Origin: CAVVEQ01 sp963806635
GTDB lineage: Bacteria; Chloroflexota; Anaerolineae; Anaerolineales; Anaerolineaceae
Assembly: GCA_963806635.1 (NCBI GenBank)
Contig: CAWDZA010000011.1
Coordinates: forward strand, 1-24,371
DNA: 24,371 bases
Direction of reading: 5' to 3'
Part shown: one piece after another, positions 17,182 to 24,371 of the stretch
How positions within the stretch are numbered: the first letter of the stretch is position 1
Layout of the letters: the number at the start of each line of letters is the position of its first letter
The notes under the pieces: model-generated
What the model was told of the DNA's origin: nothing
Seen by the model: the letters and a program-made list of their open reading frames with translations, nothing else
Databases searched by the model: none
Made by a program: the position numbers and the translations under genes

Positions 17182-19023
17182 ATGCTGACCCTTGGGATTT
17201 TTGCTGTTATCCAGGTACTCTTTCTGCCAGGCGCATTGGCGTATAAATTCACAAAGCTGAAGTCAGGGATCCTGCAAACGATCATCTATGTGGTCGGGTT
17301 GAGCATGGTGGTCAATTACGCAATTGTCTTTCTGCTCACCGAATTACATCTGTATTTGCGTCCCGCCGTGTTTGTGATCCTGGTCATCGAAATCGGGGCG
17401 ATCATTTATCTTTACCGCGGCGTTTTTACCGCGCCAATTCACGAGGGAATTGCGACCTGGTGGAAACACATCTTGGCGACCATTGAAAAAATCCTGAATT
17501 CCGGGCTGAAAGATAACCCGGAAAACACTGTTTACGCATTGTTTAGAAGTTTCGCACTGCTGGTCGCTTTTTATATCGCGATAGCCAGCATCCTGCATAT
17601 GTTCCAGATCACGTTCCAAAATTACCCCTCGGTCTTCAATACATATGATGCCATTGTGAAGTGGAATTTCAACGCCACGGATTGGGCGCAGAACCGCGTC
17701 CCACCCAATATTGAGGATTACCCGCAGCTTGGCCCCATTCTCTTTTCCCTAACCTATGTGTTCATTGGGTCTTTGAAAGTCCAGTTCTTCGCCAAATTCA
17801 TCATGCCGCTTTTCCTGTTGATGATCATGCTGATGATGTTCGACCTTGGGCTGGTCAAGCCCAGCTATGGTCTCCTTTTCGGGGTGGAGATCGTTTACCT
17901 GGTGATCAAGCACTTTGTCGGCGAATACATTTTAGATGGGTATATGGATATCCCCCTCGCGTTTTTTACATTCCTGGGGATTTATGCATTGCTGAAATCC
18001 AGGGTTACCGATGATGAACGATCGCGGCTGGCGAATATATTTTTGGGGGTGGTATTTTTGTGCGGCGCTGCGGTTACGAAGCAAGCCGGGCTTTACGTCC
18101 TGGCGGTGTACCCCATTTTGGTGATCCTTTTGTATGGAAGAAAAAGTGTGTTGCTTTGGTGGAAGGAATATCGGATTTGGCTGATTTCTGCCGGGATCAT
18201 CGTTCTGGTTCTGGTTGTAGGCTGGTATGGCATGAAGTTCTTTGAGTTCTCGCTGGGAGAATCGAAAACGCACCTGCTGGTTCCCATCCAGAACACAACA
18301 GATACCTATGGATCTCAGGACCTTTGGACGAAAATTCGATCCGGGGTCGATTCGTTGGGGATGTATGCGCTGGGATTTTTATTCATCATCCCGGCATTAT
18401 TTCTGGTTGAACCAGCTATCCGTTGGATCGTGTTGCTGATCGTTTTACCCTATTCGCTCCTCTGGGCGGGGTATGCGAGTTACGACCTTCGCAACCTGAC
18501 CCTTGTCTGGCCGTTCTTCTCGCTGGCGGTGGCAGCTTCGCTGGAAGCGTATTGCGAGTGGTTCTTCACTCTGGGCAAGCGGATTTTCGGGCGATTTCAG
18601 TTTCGCTGGTGGGTTGCGGCGGTTGTTGCATTGCTGCTGGTTATCGCTGTTGGGGTTGCCATTCCCTCCAGCACTTTGATCCAGAAGCAGGAAGCGCTTC
18701 AGAAGCAGATCCTCAATCCTGAATTGAACCAGCTCCTGTACGATTATTTTGAATCAAATCCATCCCAGCAGAAAATCCTGGCAAGTTACCCGGTGGAATA
18801 TCTGCCCGGGTTCGAGGGACGGGTGCTGCAGTTCGGCTTCAACAACCTCCCGGATTTCGAGTGGGCGTTGGATCAGGGAAATATCGGGTTTCTGCTCGTC
18901 CCGAATTACGCAGTGGATGAAGTCCGCGCGCGGATCAAAAAAGGTGTGGAATCCGGGGAGTTCACGCTGGTCTTCACCAACGATAAATACGTCCCGGAAG
19001 AATTCTATATCGTGAACCGATGA
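17182..19023 (+). CDS. Polytopic membrane protein resembling GT-C glycosyltransferases
   Basis: This encodes 613 residues with about twelve hydrophobic helices and a soluble C-terminal domain of roughly 110 residues (from about 505). After the third or fourth helix comes an extracytoplasmic loop with NTYDAIVKWNFNATDWAQN and EDYPQLGPILFSLTYVFIG, the pattern seen in lipid-linked-sugar glycosyltransferases of the ArnT/PMT type, where an early loop Asp is catalytic. It probably transfers a sugar from a polyprenyl-phosphate donor on the outer face of the membrane, but acceptor and donor are unknown. The ATG at 17182 has GGAGG four bases upstream; an earlier ATG at 17140 lies in the promoter. Divergent from rpsB and monocistronic as far as seen. 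Confidence 0.75.
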   Translation: MLTLGIFAVIQVLFLPGALAYKFTKLKSGILQTIIYVVGLSMVVNYAIVFLLTELHLYLRPAVFVILVIEIGAIIYLYRGVFTAPIHEGIATWWKHILATIEKILNSGLKDNPENTVYALFRSFALLVAFYIAIASILHMFQITFQNYPSVFNTYDAIVKWNFNATDWAQNRVPPNIEDYPQLGPILFSLTYVFIGSLKVQFFAKFIMPLFLLMIMLMMFDLGLVKPSYGLLFGVEIVYLVIKHFVGEYILDGYMDIPLAFFTFLGIYALLKSRVTDDERSRLANIFLGVVFLCGAAVTKQAGLYVLAVYPILVILLYGRKSVLLWWKEYRIWLISAGIIVLVLVVGWYGMKFFEFSLGESKTHLLVPIQNTTDTYGSQDLWTKIRSGVDSLGMYALGFLFIIPALFLVEPAIRWIVLLIVLPYSLLWAGYASYDLRNLTLVWPFFSLAVAASLEAYCEWFFTLGKRIFGRFQFRWWVAAVVALLLVIAVGVAIPSSTLIQKQEALQKQILNPELNQLLYDYFESNPSQQKILASYPVEYLPGFEGRVLQFGFNNLPDFEWALDQGNIGFLLVPNYAVDEVRARIKKGVESGEFTLVFTNDKYVPEEFYIVNR

Positions 19024-19050
19024 CACCGGGCTGGGATATATGCTCGAAAT

Positions 19051-19362
19051 TCAATATCCCGCCACGGTATCGTAGCGTTTGACCTTCCCGAATTTTGCCA
19101 GGGCCCGCTCCGGCGAAATATCCAAACTCTTCTTTTCGGGGGCGACCAGCCATTTTTCAAAGGCTTCCTCGCTCTCCCACATGGTGATGATCATCCACTC
19201 TCCCTCGTGGTCACTGGGGCACAGAATGCGCTCCATAAGAATCCCATAGCGTCGCCGCAGCTCGCGGTTGGATTGGATCCACTCAAAAAATGCCTGCTCG
19301 TTTTCTTTTTGGATCTCCACCGTCCGTATGCAGACCAGCGGGTCGAAAGGACCGATCTTCAT
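19051..19362 (-). CDS. Antibiotic biosynthesis monooxygenase (ABM)-like small protein
   Basis: This 103-residue protein has the ferredoxin-like pattern of ABM-domain proteins: a first strand (LVCIRTVEIQ), a helix (NEQAFFEWIQSNRELRR), a middle strand region and EGEWMIITMWESEEAFEKWLV, which is the typical end of the domain. Such proteins act as small dimeric monooxygenases or as ligand-binding stress proteins; activity here is not shown. GAGGAGG precedes the ATG at 19362 by five bases, which rules out the longer upstream frame. It converges with the GT-C-like gene across 27 bases and is divergent from the PAS gene. A TATACT at 19409-19414 may be its -10. Confidence 0.72.
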   Translation of the reverse strand: MKIGPFDPLVCIRTVEIQKENEQAFFEWIQSNRELRRRYGILMERILCPSDHEGEWMIITMWESEEAFEKWLVAPEKKSLDISPERALAKFGKVKRYDTVAGY

Positions 19363-19472
19363 TCCGTCCTCCTCGGAGTTGATTTGACTGGACAACCTCT
19401 TCATAAATAGTATATCTTGAAAATCATCCGGAGAAATTAATCGGCTAGAATAAGTCACCAAACGGAGGATGT

Positions 19473-19817
19473 ATGGAAAAACACGAATGGATCGAATCGA
19501 TCGGCATTTCAATCATGGCCACGAACGCGCGCGGAGAGATCATCGATATGAACGCCTTCGCCGCGGAGACCTTTCAAAGCGACGGGGGCAGGGAACTTCT
19601 TGGGAAAAATTTGGCAGATTGTCACTCGCTACGCTCAAACGAGATCATCGAACGGCTTATGCGTGAAGGAGCGGCAAACATCTACACGATCCAGAAAAAA
19701 GGTAAGAAAAAACTGATCTGCCAGGTGCCCTGGTTCAAACAAGATGGAGGTGTGGGCGGATTGGTGGAGCTGAGTATCCCGCTGCCCGAGGAGATGCCTC
19801 ACTTTAACCGTGACTAA
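19473..19817 (+). CDS. Single-domain PAS protein
   Basis: This 114-residue protein is essentially one PAS fold: SIGISIMATNARGEIIDMNAFAAETF at the start, LLGKNLADCHS in the middle and strands IYTIQKKGKKKLICQVPWF and GGLVELSIPLP at the end. PAS domains bind small ligands, haem or flavin, or mediate protein contacts. No output domain is attached, so it would act through a partner. A ribosome site (GGAGG, six bases from the ATG) is good. The NYN-LOTUS gene follows in the same direction after 95 bases of structured leader, so the PAS protein could be part of its regulation; that is inference. Confidence 0.75.
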   Translation: MEKHEWIESIGISIMATNARGEIIDMNAFAAETFQSDGGRELLGKNLADCHSLRSNEIIERLMREGAANIYTIQKKGKKKLICQVPWFKQDGGVGGLVELSIPLPEEMPHFNRD

Positions 19818-19906
19818 GTCGGGGGGTGTGATTTCCTGAAAATGGGGTAAGATTAAGAAAAGAAAATATTATCGGGGGAGGAAAGCCCCCCGATTTTCAG
19901 GAAAGG
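19818..19906 (+). promoter_or_regulatory. Structured leader with mutually exclusive hairpins over the NYN-LOTUS ribosome binding site
   Basis: Left arm TTTCCTGAAAATGGGG (19832-19847) is complementary to CCCCGATTTTCAGGAAA (19888-19904) with one bulged G, and the right arm contains the ribosome site AGGAAAGG (19899-19906). Nested inside, TCGGGGG (19872-19878) pairs with CCCCCGA (19887-19893) followed by TTTTC, a terminator-like hairpin. A third G-run, TCGGGGGG (19818-19825), right after the PAS stop, also pairs perfectly with CCCCCCGA (19886-19893). The C-run can thus choose among three partners, which should affect translation or transcription of the downstream gene. Confidence 0.6.
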
Positions 19907-19912
19907 CAAATT

Positions 19913-20674
19913 ATGCAAATAGCAAATTCAACTTCAGTAAACCGCCGTATGGCCATGCTGATCGATGGCGATAACGCACAGGCATCATTGATGAACAAGA
20001 TGATCGCGGAGGTGGGCAAGTATGGCTCGATCATCATCCGCCGTATCTACGGCGACTGGACCACCTCCAATATGGGCGGCTGGAAGGATAACCTCCAGAC
20101 CCACGCCGTGCAGCCCATTCAACAATTCCGTTACACCATTGGCAAGAACGCCACCGACAGCGCCATGATCATCGACGCGATGGATATCCTCTACTCGGGT
20201 GAGGTGGAAGGTTTCTGCCTTGTATCCAGTGATAGCGACTACACCCGCCTGGCCACGCGCATCCGCGAGAAGGGCATCTTTGTGATGGGCATGGGCAAGA
20301 AGAGCACACCGCGAGCGTTCGTAAACGCTTGCGATGTCTTCGTATATACCGAAAACCTGGTTTCAGAGGAGAGCCTGGCCAAACGCAGTAAACCCAGCTC
20401 GCGCTCCAAGAAAACCAGCACCTCTTCAGAACCCCCCACGCCCGATCCCATTCCATTGCTTCGCAGCGCTTTCGATCTGGCTGTTCAGGAGGATGGCTGG
20501 GCATTTCTGGGAACACTCGGGCACCACCTGCGCCAGCTCGATCCAGGTTTCGATTCCCGTACCTACGGCTTCCGCCAGCTCTCGCAGCTCATCCGCGGGT
20601 ATCCCAAACAGGTGGAGGTCAAGGAAGACCACACAGCGGACGGGAATGTGGTCATTTACGTACGAATGAAATAA
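19913..20674 (+). CDS. NYN-domain (PIN-like) ribonuclease with a C-terminal OST-HTH/LOTUS domain
   Basis: This encodes 253 residues. Residues about 12-150 form a NYN (LabA/DUF88) domain of the PIN-like nuclease fold: AMLIDGDNAQ with the first acidic residues, GKNATDSAMIIDAMD with Asp82, and CLVSSDSDYTRLATRIREKG with Asp107/Asp109, then VFVYTENL. These Asp residues would bind a metal for RNA cleavage. A Ser/Lys/Pro-rich linker (about 155-180) joins a C-terminal domain (about 180-250: LLRSAFDLAVQEDGWAFLGT ... YGFRQLSQLI), the OST-HTH/LOTUS fold known to bind RNA, including G-rich RNA. The ribosome site lies inside an inverted repeat. A terminator follows the gene. Confidence 0.9.
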   Translation: MQIANSTSVNRRMAMLIDGDNAQASLMNKMIAEVGKYGSIIIRRIYGDWTTSNMGGWKDNLQTHAVQPIQQFRYTIGKNATDSAMIIDAMDILYSGEVEGFCLVSSDSDYTRLATRIREKGIFVMGMGKKSTPRAFVNACDVFVYTENLVSEESLAKRSKPSSRSKKTSTSSEPPTPDPIPLLRSAFDLAVQEDGWAFLGTLGHHLRQLDPGFDSRTYGFRQLSQLIRGYPKQVEVKEDHTADGNVVIYVRMK

Positions 20675-20682
20675 AATAGAAG

Positions 20683-20708
20683 AGACCTCCCGCCCGGGAG
20701 GTCTTTGA
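20683..20708 (+). terminator. Intrinsic terminator-like hairpin after the NYN-LOTUS gene
   Basis: AGACCTCCC (20683-20691), loop GCCC, GGGAGGTCT (20696-20704), a perfect 9-base stem followed by a weak T-run. It lies eight bases after the stop codon and 18 bases before the DUF952 ribosome site. Confidence 0.7.
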
Positions 20709-20725
20709 AATTACTGAGGAAATAA

Positions 20726-21064
20726 ATGATCTATCACATTGCCACCCGGCAGGCGTGGGAGCAGGCGCAGGTTCAAGGCGCGTACACAGCGGACAGCCTT
20801 GAGAGCGAGGGTTTCATCCACTGCTCCACCTCTGCCCAGGTCGAGGGGACTGCCAATCGGTTCTATCATGGCCAGGGTGACCTGGTGCTGCTGCATGTAG
20901 ATGACCAAATGCTCGCATCAGTCTTGAAGTATGAAAATCTGGAAGGCGGGGAAGCGCTTTTTCCGCACGTCTATGCCGCCCTTCCTCTTGGCGCCATCCG
21001 CGCGGTTCAAAAACTGCCGCCCAATCCGGACGGCAGATTCACGATCATGCTGACTAAAGAATAA
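20726..21064 (+). CDS. DUF952 domain protein
   Basis: This 112-residue protein is a full DUF952 domain: MIYHIATRQAWEQAQVQGAYTADSLESEGFIHCST at the start, then NRFYHGQGDLVLLHVD and FPHVYAALPLGAI. The conserved HCST and FPHVY motifs are present. The family is widespread and related in fold to ADP-ribosyltransferase-like proteins, but no activity is established. GAGG stands seven bases before the ATG. It converges with the nitroreductase gene with only 15 bases between stop codons. Confidence 0.9.
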   Translation: MIYHIATRQAWEQAQVQGAYTADSLESEGFIHCSTSAQVEGTANRFYHGQGDLVLLHVDDQMLASVLKYENLEGGEALFPHVYAALPLGAIRAVQKLPPNPDGRFTIMLTKE

Positions 21065-21079
21065 AAGCTGGGACTTGAT

Positions 21080-21850
21080 TCAATCTTCCTTTTCACCGGC
21101 GATGGGAAATCCGCAGGCCCGCAAGGGACCGAGGATATCTTCCGGGTCTTCCATCCACTGACCCCATTTGCGTGAGATGTGCTCTGTCCATGAGTAATCT
21201 GAATAGCTGAAGGTCTCCTTTTTGCCTTTCTCCAGCCGAATCATTGCTTTCTGTTTAACATAGTACCCCTGGGCCAGGTAGCCCTCATCCATCACCTTCA
21301 TTCCCTCGGTGATCTGCTCCTCAGAGAATTCAGGGTATTCGTCCTCAAACAGGCTGAATTCCAGCGGGTAACGGGGGCGGGGTGGATACTCCTCATCGGG
21401 ATAGCCCATCGCTAATTGAACCAGGGGGAAAACCCGCGGGGGAAGTTTATAGAATTTCCGCAGCTTCGGCGCTTCATAGGGGGTGTTGCCCAGCAGGCAG
21501 CTTCCCAGGCCAAGACTCTCCCCGGCGATCGTCAGGTTCTCTGCCACCAAAGACGCATCCTGTATGCCGAAAAGCAGGAGGGATAGATTATTCGTCACAG
21601 TCTTCCACCCGCGCCGGGCCATCACCAGCTCCATGCGGTGCAGGTCGACGCAGATGGTGAACATCACCGCCGCGTGAAAAGGCAGATGCGCCCGGCGGGT
21701 GAAGAGGATGCTGCAAAGCTGCCCGGCGAAGGGCGCCTGGAAACCGGCTCGGACGATCGTCTCCAGGGTCTCATCATCCAGTTTTTGTGAGGTGAATTTC
21801 CGCACGGACCGGCGAGACATCATCGCATCGATGACGGGATTGTGGATCAT
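21080..21850 (-). CDS. Nitroreductase-family FMN protein with a C-terminal extension
   Basis: This encodes 256 residues. MMSRRSVRKFTSQKLDDETLETIVRAGFQAPFAG at the N-terminus is the FMN-binding signature of the nitroreductase family, and AENLTIAGESLGLGSCLLG followed by FPLVQLAMGYPDEEYPPRPR completes the core. Members reduce nitro compounds or flavins with NAD(P)H as dimers. About 80 residues after the core (EEQITEGMKVMDEGYLAQGYY onward) form an extension that also occurs in long relatives. The ATG at 21850 has AAGGAGA five bases upstream, so the longer frame is rejected. It lies 34 bases after the Vps62-like gene and probably shares its transcript. Confidence 0.9.
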   Translation of the reverse strand: MIHNPVIDAMMSRRSVRKFTSQKLDDETLETIVRAGFQAPFAGQLCSILFTRRAHLPFHAAVMFTICVDLHRMELVMARRGWKTVTNNLSLLLFGIQDASLVAENLTIAGESLGLGSCLLGNTPYEAPKLRKFYKLPPRVFPLVQLAMGYPDEEYPPRPRYPLEFSLFEDEYPEFSEEQITEGMKVMDEGYLAQGYYVKQKAMIRLEKGKKETFSYSDYSWTEHISRKWGQWMEDPEDILGPLRACGFPIAGEKED

Positions 21851-21884
21851 ACTGTCTCCTTGTTTTGTGGCGATTTTACCCGGA

Positions 21885-23723
21885 TCACCCGGCAATCTCA
21901 CGCAAGCGCTGGAGCATGAGGAAGATTCCCAGCACTACCAGGACGATCACCAAAATATACTTCCAGAACTCGATAAAAATGATCACAGTAGTGATCAGTG
22001 CAAGAACGAGCGTGATCCGCGAAACCGTCTGGATAAAAGCGCCGCGCAGGATTGATTCGGAAACAACAAACAGGATCAGGATGATTGCCAACCCCGCCCA
22101 GAGAAATGTGGGGGCGAAGAAAACCAACCCGGCGACGGCGAACATCAACAGGCTCATACTGATGGCTGCCCAGGTTTCTGCCGCGCGAGCGTAACGCATT
22201 TCCACCGCTTCAACCGGAACCGCCATTTTTTGGATATGGGCGTGGGGATTATCCGCCACACCAGATCTCACCTGCTCCAGCCTCTGGGTCATCCCCTGCA
22301 GTAGGGCGCCATTTTCCATTCTTTCCCGGCGAAGGTTTCTTAATTCCTCCCCAACGGTGTTTATTCGCTTTTGAAGTAGAGCGTAGATCTTGGCAAGATG
22401 GGGGTGATCTTCGAGTCCTTTCAGTTTCATCCCGAGCACCTGCAGTTCGTTGGCTTTCTGGGGGATCAAGGTTTTGAGTTCTTCCTGGCGCGACCGAATC
22501 TCCCCGCAGTTTTCCTCCAGTAGTTGTAGTGCCAATGGCGGAGGCGGGGTTTTATCCAACCCCGCGAAACCAAGCGGGTCATACCAGGAGCTGCGAGGGG
22601 ATCCATCCCGGTTATACATCGGCCCGGCAGGGGCATTTTCTCCGGATACCGGGTCGCGGGCAAATAGACCCCACAGCCCGCGGTACAGGCTGGCCCAGGG
22701 AGTATCCTCATCGATCAACACTGGCGACCAGGCCTTCGCCTGCCCCTCGCCAATTCCCAATCCATCTCCGCGAGCAAAATCAACGAAGGGGATGCGGAAC
22801 GGGTTGCTTTCAGGTTGGCCCAGGGTTTGCGTCCAGAATTTATTCCAGGCACGGGAGAGCCCTGCCAACCAACCGGGCTGCGGGAGGGAGACCTCCGCCT
22901 GGTATTCGCCCTGGCGGAAATAGGAGGCATGTGATCCGGCGCCGGCATAAACCACCGGGTGCCCATTTACCAGGTCCAGCTCCTCGCGGTCATCCCAGCG
23001 GCGGCGGAGATCATCCCCATGAAAATCATGTGAGGCATAGGCAGCCCACTCGGGGATGAGGTTGCCTTCGTTTTCATAGAGGTATAAAGTGACCATTTCC
23101 CAGTCCGATTCGTGGTCATTAACCCCGTGAAAACCCGAGCGCCAGCTGTTATAGCAGAAGAAATACCAGTACTGAAGCACTGTCCAGCCGTTTTGGCGGA
23201 CCACGCGGCCGTAATAGGTATATTTCTCGTTTTCCTGATGCATTTTTTCATAGGCCAGCTCGGCTGCCGCGGCAGTGGCGGGAGAAACCTTGCCGCGCAT
23301 GAGCAGGGAGAGAGAGAAGAGGGCATCGGCAACCCGCGGAAGGAACCCCCCGCGGGCAAGGCGACCCATCCCGACTTTAAATTGTTTCCCCAGTTTTTTA
23401 CGCAGGCGGGACTGTTCAGTTAATACCTGGGCAGATTCGGATAGGCTGAGGGTTTCGATGAAGCGCAGGAAGTGGATCGTCCCGAAGGTAGCCGGGCGCT
23501 GTTCGACCAGTTTTTCCAGGGTCATTTCTTCTTGTTTAACGAGGGGTTCCTCGCGGCCGTCGGGATAATGCGCCCACAGGCTGCACTGTTCCACGTAATG
23601 GTCTACATCAAAGGGGAAGAACTGTTCCCCCTTGGTGTAATGGACGACAGGCTCAAACCGGCGGAGAAGTTCAAGATCGGGACTTTTTGCAGAAATGGAG
23701 GGTAGATCAGATGACGGTTTCAC
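21885..23723 (-). CDS. Vps62-like domain protein with coiled coil and C-terminal membrane helices
   Basis: This encodes 612 residues. RRFEPVVHYTKGEQFFPFDVDHYVEQC (about 21-47) opens a Vps62/DUF946-like domain, whose second half has YWYFFCYNSW, NDHESDWEMVTLYL (about 202-215) and HPVVYAGAGSHASYF (about 255-269), the DWE and GSHA signatures of that family. A helical coiled coil (about 400-490, rich in Glu, Lys and Leu) and three or four transmembrane helices (about 520-605) follow, so the soluble domain is membrane anchored. Function is unknown; bacterial Vps62-like proteins are not well characterised. I chose the GTG at 23723 because AAGGAG is eight bases upstream; a GTG three codons earlier would be too close. 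It overlaps the stop region of the small membrane protein upstream. Confidence 0.8.
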   Translation of the reverse strand: MKPSSDLPSISAKSPDLELLRRFEPVVHYTKGEQFFPFDVDHYVEQCSLWAHYPDGREEPLVKQEEMTLEKLVEQRPATFGTIHFLRFIETLSLSESAQVLTEQSRLRKKLGKQFKVGMGRLARGGFLPRVADALFSLSLLMRGKVSPATAAAAELAYEKMHQENEKYTYYGRVVRQNGWTVLQYWYFFCYNSWRSGFHGVNDHESDWEMVTLYLYENEGNLIPEWAAYASHDFHGDDLRRRWDDREELDLVNGHPVVYAGAGSHASYFRQGEYQAEVSLPQPGWLAGLSRAWNKFWTQTLGQPESNPFRIPFVDFARGDGLGIGEGQAKAWSPVLIDEDTPWASLYRGLWGLFARDPVSGENAPAGPMYNRDGSPRSSWYDPLGFAGLDKTPPPPLALQLLEENCGEIRSRQEELKTLIPQKANELQVLGMKLKGLEDHPHLAKIYALLQKRINTVGEELRNLRRERMENGALLQGMTQRLEQVRSGVADNPHAHIQKMAVPVEAVEMRYARAAETWAAISMSLLMFAVAGLVFFAPTFLWAGLAIILILFVVSESILRGAFIQTVSRITLVLALITTVIIFIEFWKYILVIVLVVLGIFLMLQRLREIAG

Positions 23724-24166
23724 CGTTATCACTCCTTATCCCGAAGATCCGCTGCACATCCGCCTGGCTGAGCGCAAATACGATGATCACATCGGATGCC
23801 ATAATTATATAATTCGGCTTCCCGAAATAAAAATAATCCATCAGACTGACCACCATCGAAATTCCGATCCAGACCATCAGGAAAACCCAGCTCCATCGGC
23901 GCATGTGAAGGAAACCCGATAAGGACCATGATCGTACCGATAGCCAGTAACAGGAAGAGTATGCTCTCCACCACAGCCATACCGTGATCGGTTAGATTAC
24001 CACCTACAAAAATCGGTAGAACTATGGTGGTGCGGAGAGCCTTTTCCTCGACCAGGGGTTTGATCGCCTGGTAGATACGGACGAAGAACAGGACAGTGAT
24101 AACGACCGCCGTCACGGTCACAGCGATTGGTCGTTTAATACCGGTTTTTTTCTTCTTTTTTGCCAT
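23707..24166 (-). CDS. Small polytopic membrane protein, one single-base insertion
   Basis: This encodes 152 residues after correction. It has a very basic start (MAKKKKKTGIKRP) and about four hydrophobic segments (IAVTVTAVVITVLFFVRIY; MAVVESILFLLLAIGTIMVLI; a third near WVFLMVWIGISMVV; and a last near YIIMASDVIIVFAL). An extra C near 23914 (TTTCCTTCACATG) splits it; removing it joins IGF to LHMRRWSWVFLMVW. GGAGG lies six bases before the ATG. The gene overlaps the Vps62-like gene by 17 bases, so the two are translationally coupled and may work together at the membrane. Function is not recognised. Confidence 0.75.
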
Positions 24167-24196
24167 GGAGCACCTCCGCAGCTTAATTATTAATTC

Positions 24197-24226
24197 ATTA
24201 TACATAGCGTGGAGGTTCAACCGCAA
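24197..24226 (-). promoter_or_regulatory. Promoter of the small membrane protein-Vps62-nitroreductase operon
   Basis: TTGCGG (24221-24226), 18 bases, TATAAT (24197-24202) on the minus strand, 31 bases before the ATG at 24166. The -10 is perfect, the -35 matches at four of six positions. Confidence 0.55.
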
Positions 24227-24286
24227 GAATATTTATTGATTGGTTTTTCGGGTGAGTTTCACATGAATCATGGAAGAATTAAGCGA

Positions 24287-24322
24287 AAAAGAAAAAATCC
24301 CCCCATTTATTATTGGAGGGAT
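24287..24322 (-). terminator. Intrinsic terminator of a minus-strand gene lying to the right of the window
   Basis: On the minus strand ATCCCTCCA (24314-24322), a short AT-rich loop and TGGGGGGAT (24297-24305) form a stem with one mismatch, followed by TTTTTTCTTTTT. It should insulate the operon starting at 24200 from upstream transcription. Confidence 0.75.
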
Positions 24323-24371
24323 CGATTCCTGATTATTTATTAGTTGATTATTTGGTAAGATCCTCGATGCG

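Noticed and set aside
17140..17182. Earlier ATG start for the GT-C-like gene
   Set aside because: It overlaps a perfect TATAAT and has no ribosome site, whereas the ATG at 17182 has GGAGG at a suitable distance.
19832..19904. The inverted repeat as ends of a small mobile element
   Set aside because: No flanking target duplication and no second copy in the window; overlap with the ribosome site favours a regulatory role.

Overview
The window looks like a chromosomal segment of a free-living Gram-variable bacterium, most likely a Chloroflexota (Anaerolineae-type) genome. This rests on the GC-rich genes with good GGAGG ribosome binding sites, a short EF-Ts, a T-box in front of pheST, and a mixture of ABC exporter, UbiA, GT-C and NYN genes. 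The lineage is an inference from gene style; no 16S gene is present. The first 2.4 kb is clearly AT-rich and differs in base use from everything after it.

Layout. (1) 1-2382, plus strand: the tail of a cytosine-5 DNA methyltransferase, a PD-(D/E)XK restriction endonuclease overlapping its stop codon, a Vsr mismatch endonuclease and an unrecognised 239-residue protein. This is a type II restriction-modification island, probably acquired. (2) 2462-9080, minus strand: a DUF333 lipoprotein, an ABC-F ATPase, an ABC exporter pair (ATPase and permease), a UbiA-family prenyltransferase and a possible 33-residue leader membrane peptide. (3) 9431-9877, plus strand: a CopD-like membrane protein, separated from pheT by a strong shared terminator. 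(4) 9966-16973, minus strand: rpsB and tsf (with their own terminator), then pyrH coupled to an ICMT-like methyltransferase, then a promoter and a phenylalanine T-box riboswitch controlling pheS-pheT. (5) 17182-21064: a GT-C-like membrane protein, a minus-strand monooxygenase-like protein, a PAS protein, a NYN-LOTUS protein with an unusual structured leader, and a DUF952 protein. (6) 21080-24166, minus strand: a nitroreductase, a Vps62-like membrane-anchored protein and a small membrane protein coupled to it.

A recurring oddity is that seven genes (lipoprotein, ABC-F, UbiA, pheT, pheS, pyrH and the last membrane protein) are broken by single-base indels. I count about thirteen, of which about eleven are one extra base, mostly in short runs. 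Each gene regains a whole number of codons and a family-typical length once these are corrected. Because pheS, pheT and pyrH are normally essential, consensus sequencing error is the likeliest cause. The most interesting regulatory structures are the T-box (specifier TTC, flanked by a clean promoter and terminator) and the leader of the NYN-LOTUS gene, where an inverted repeat covers the ribosome binding site and three G-runs compete for one C-run.
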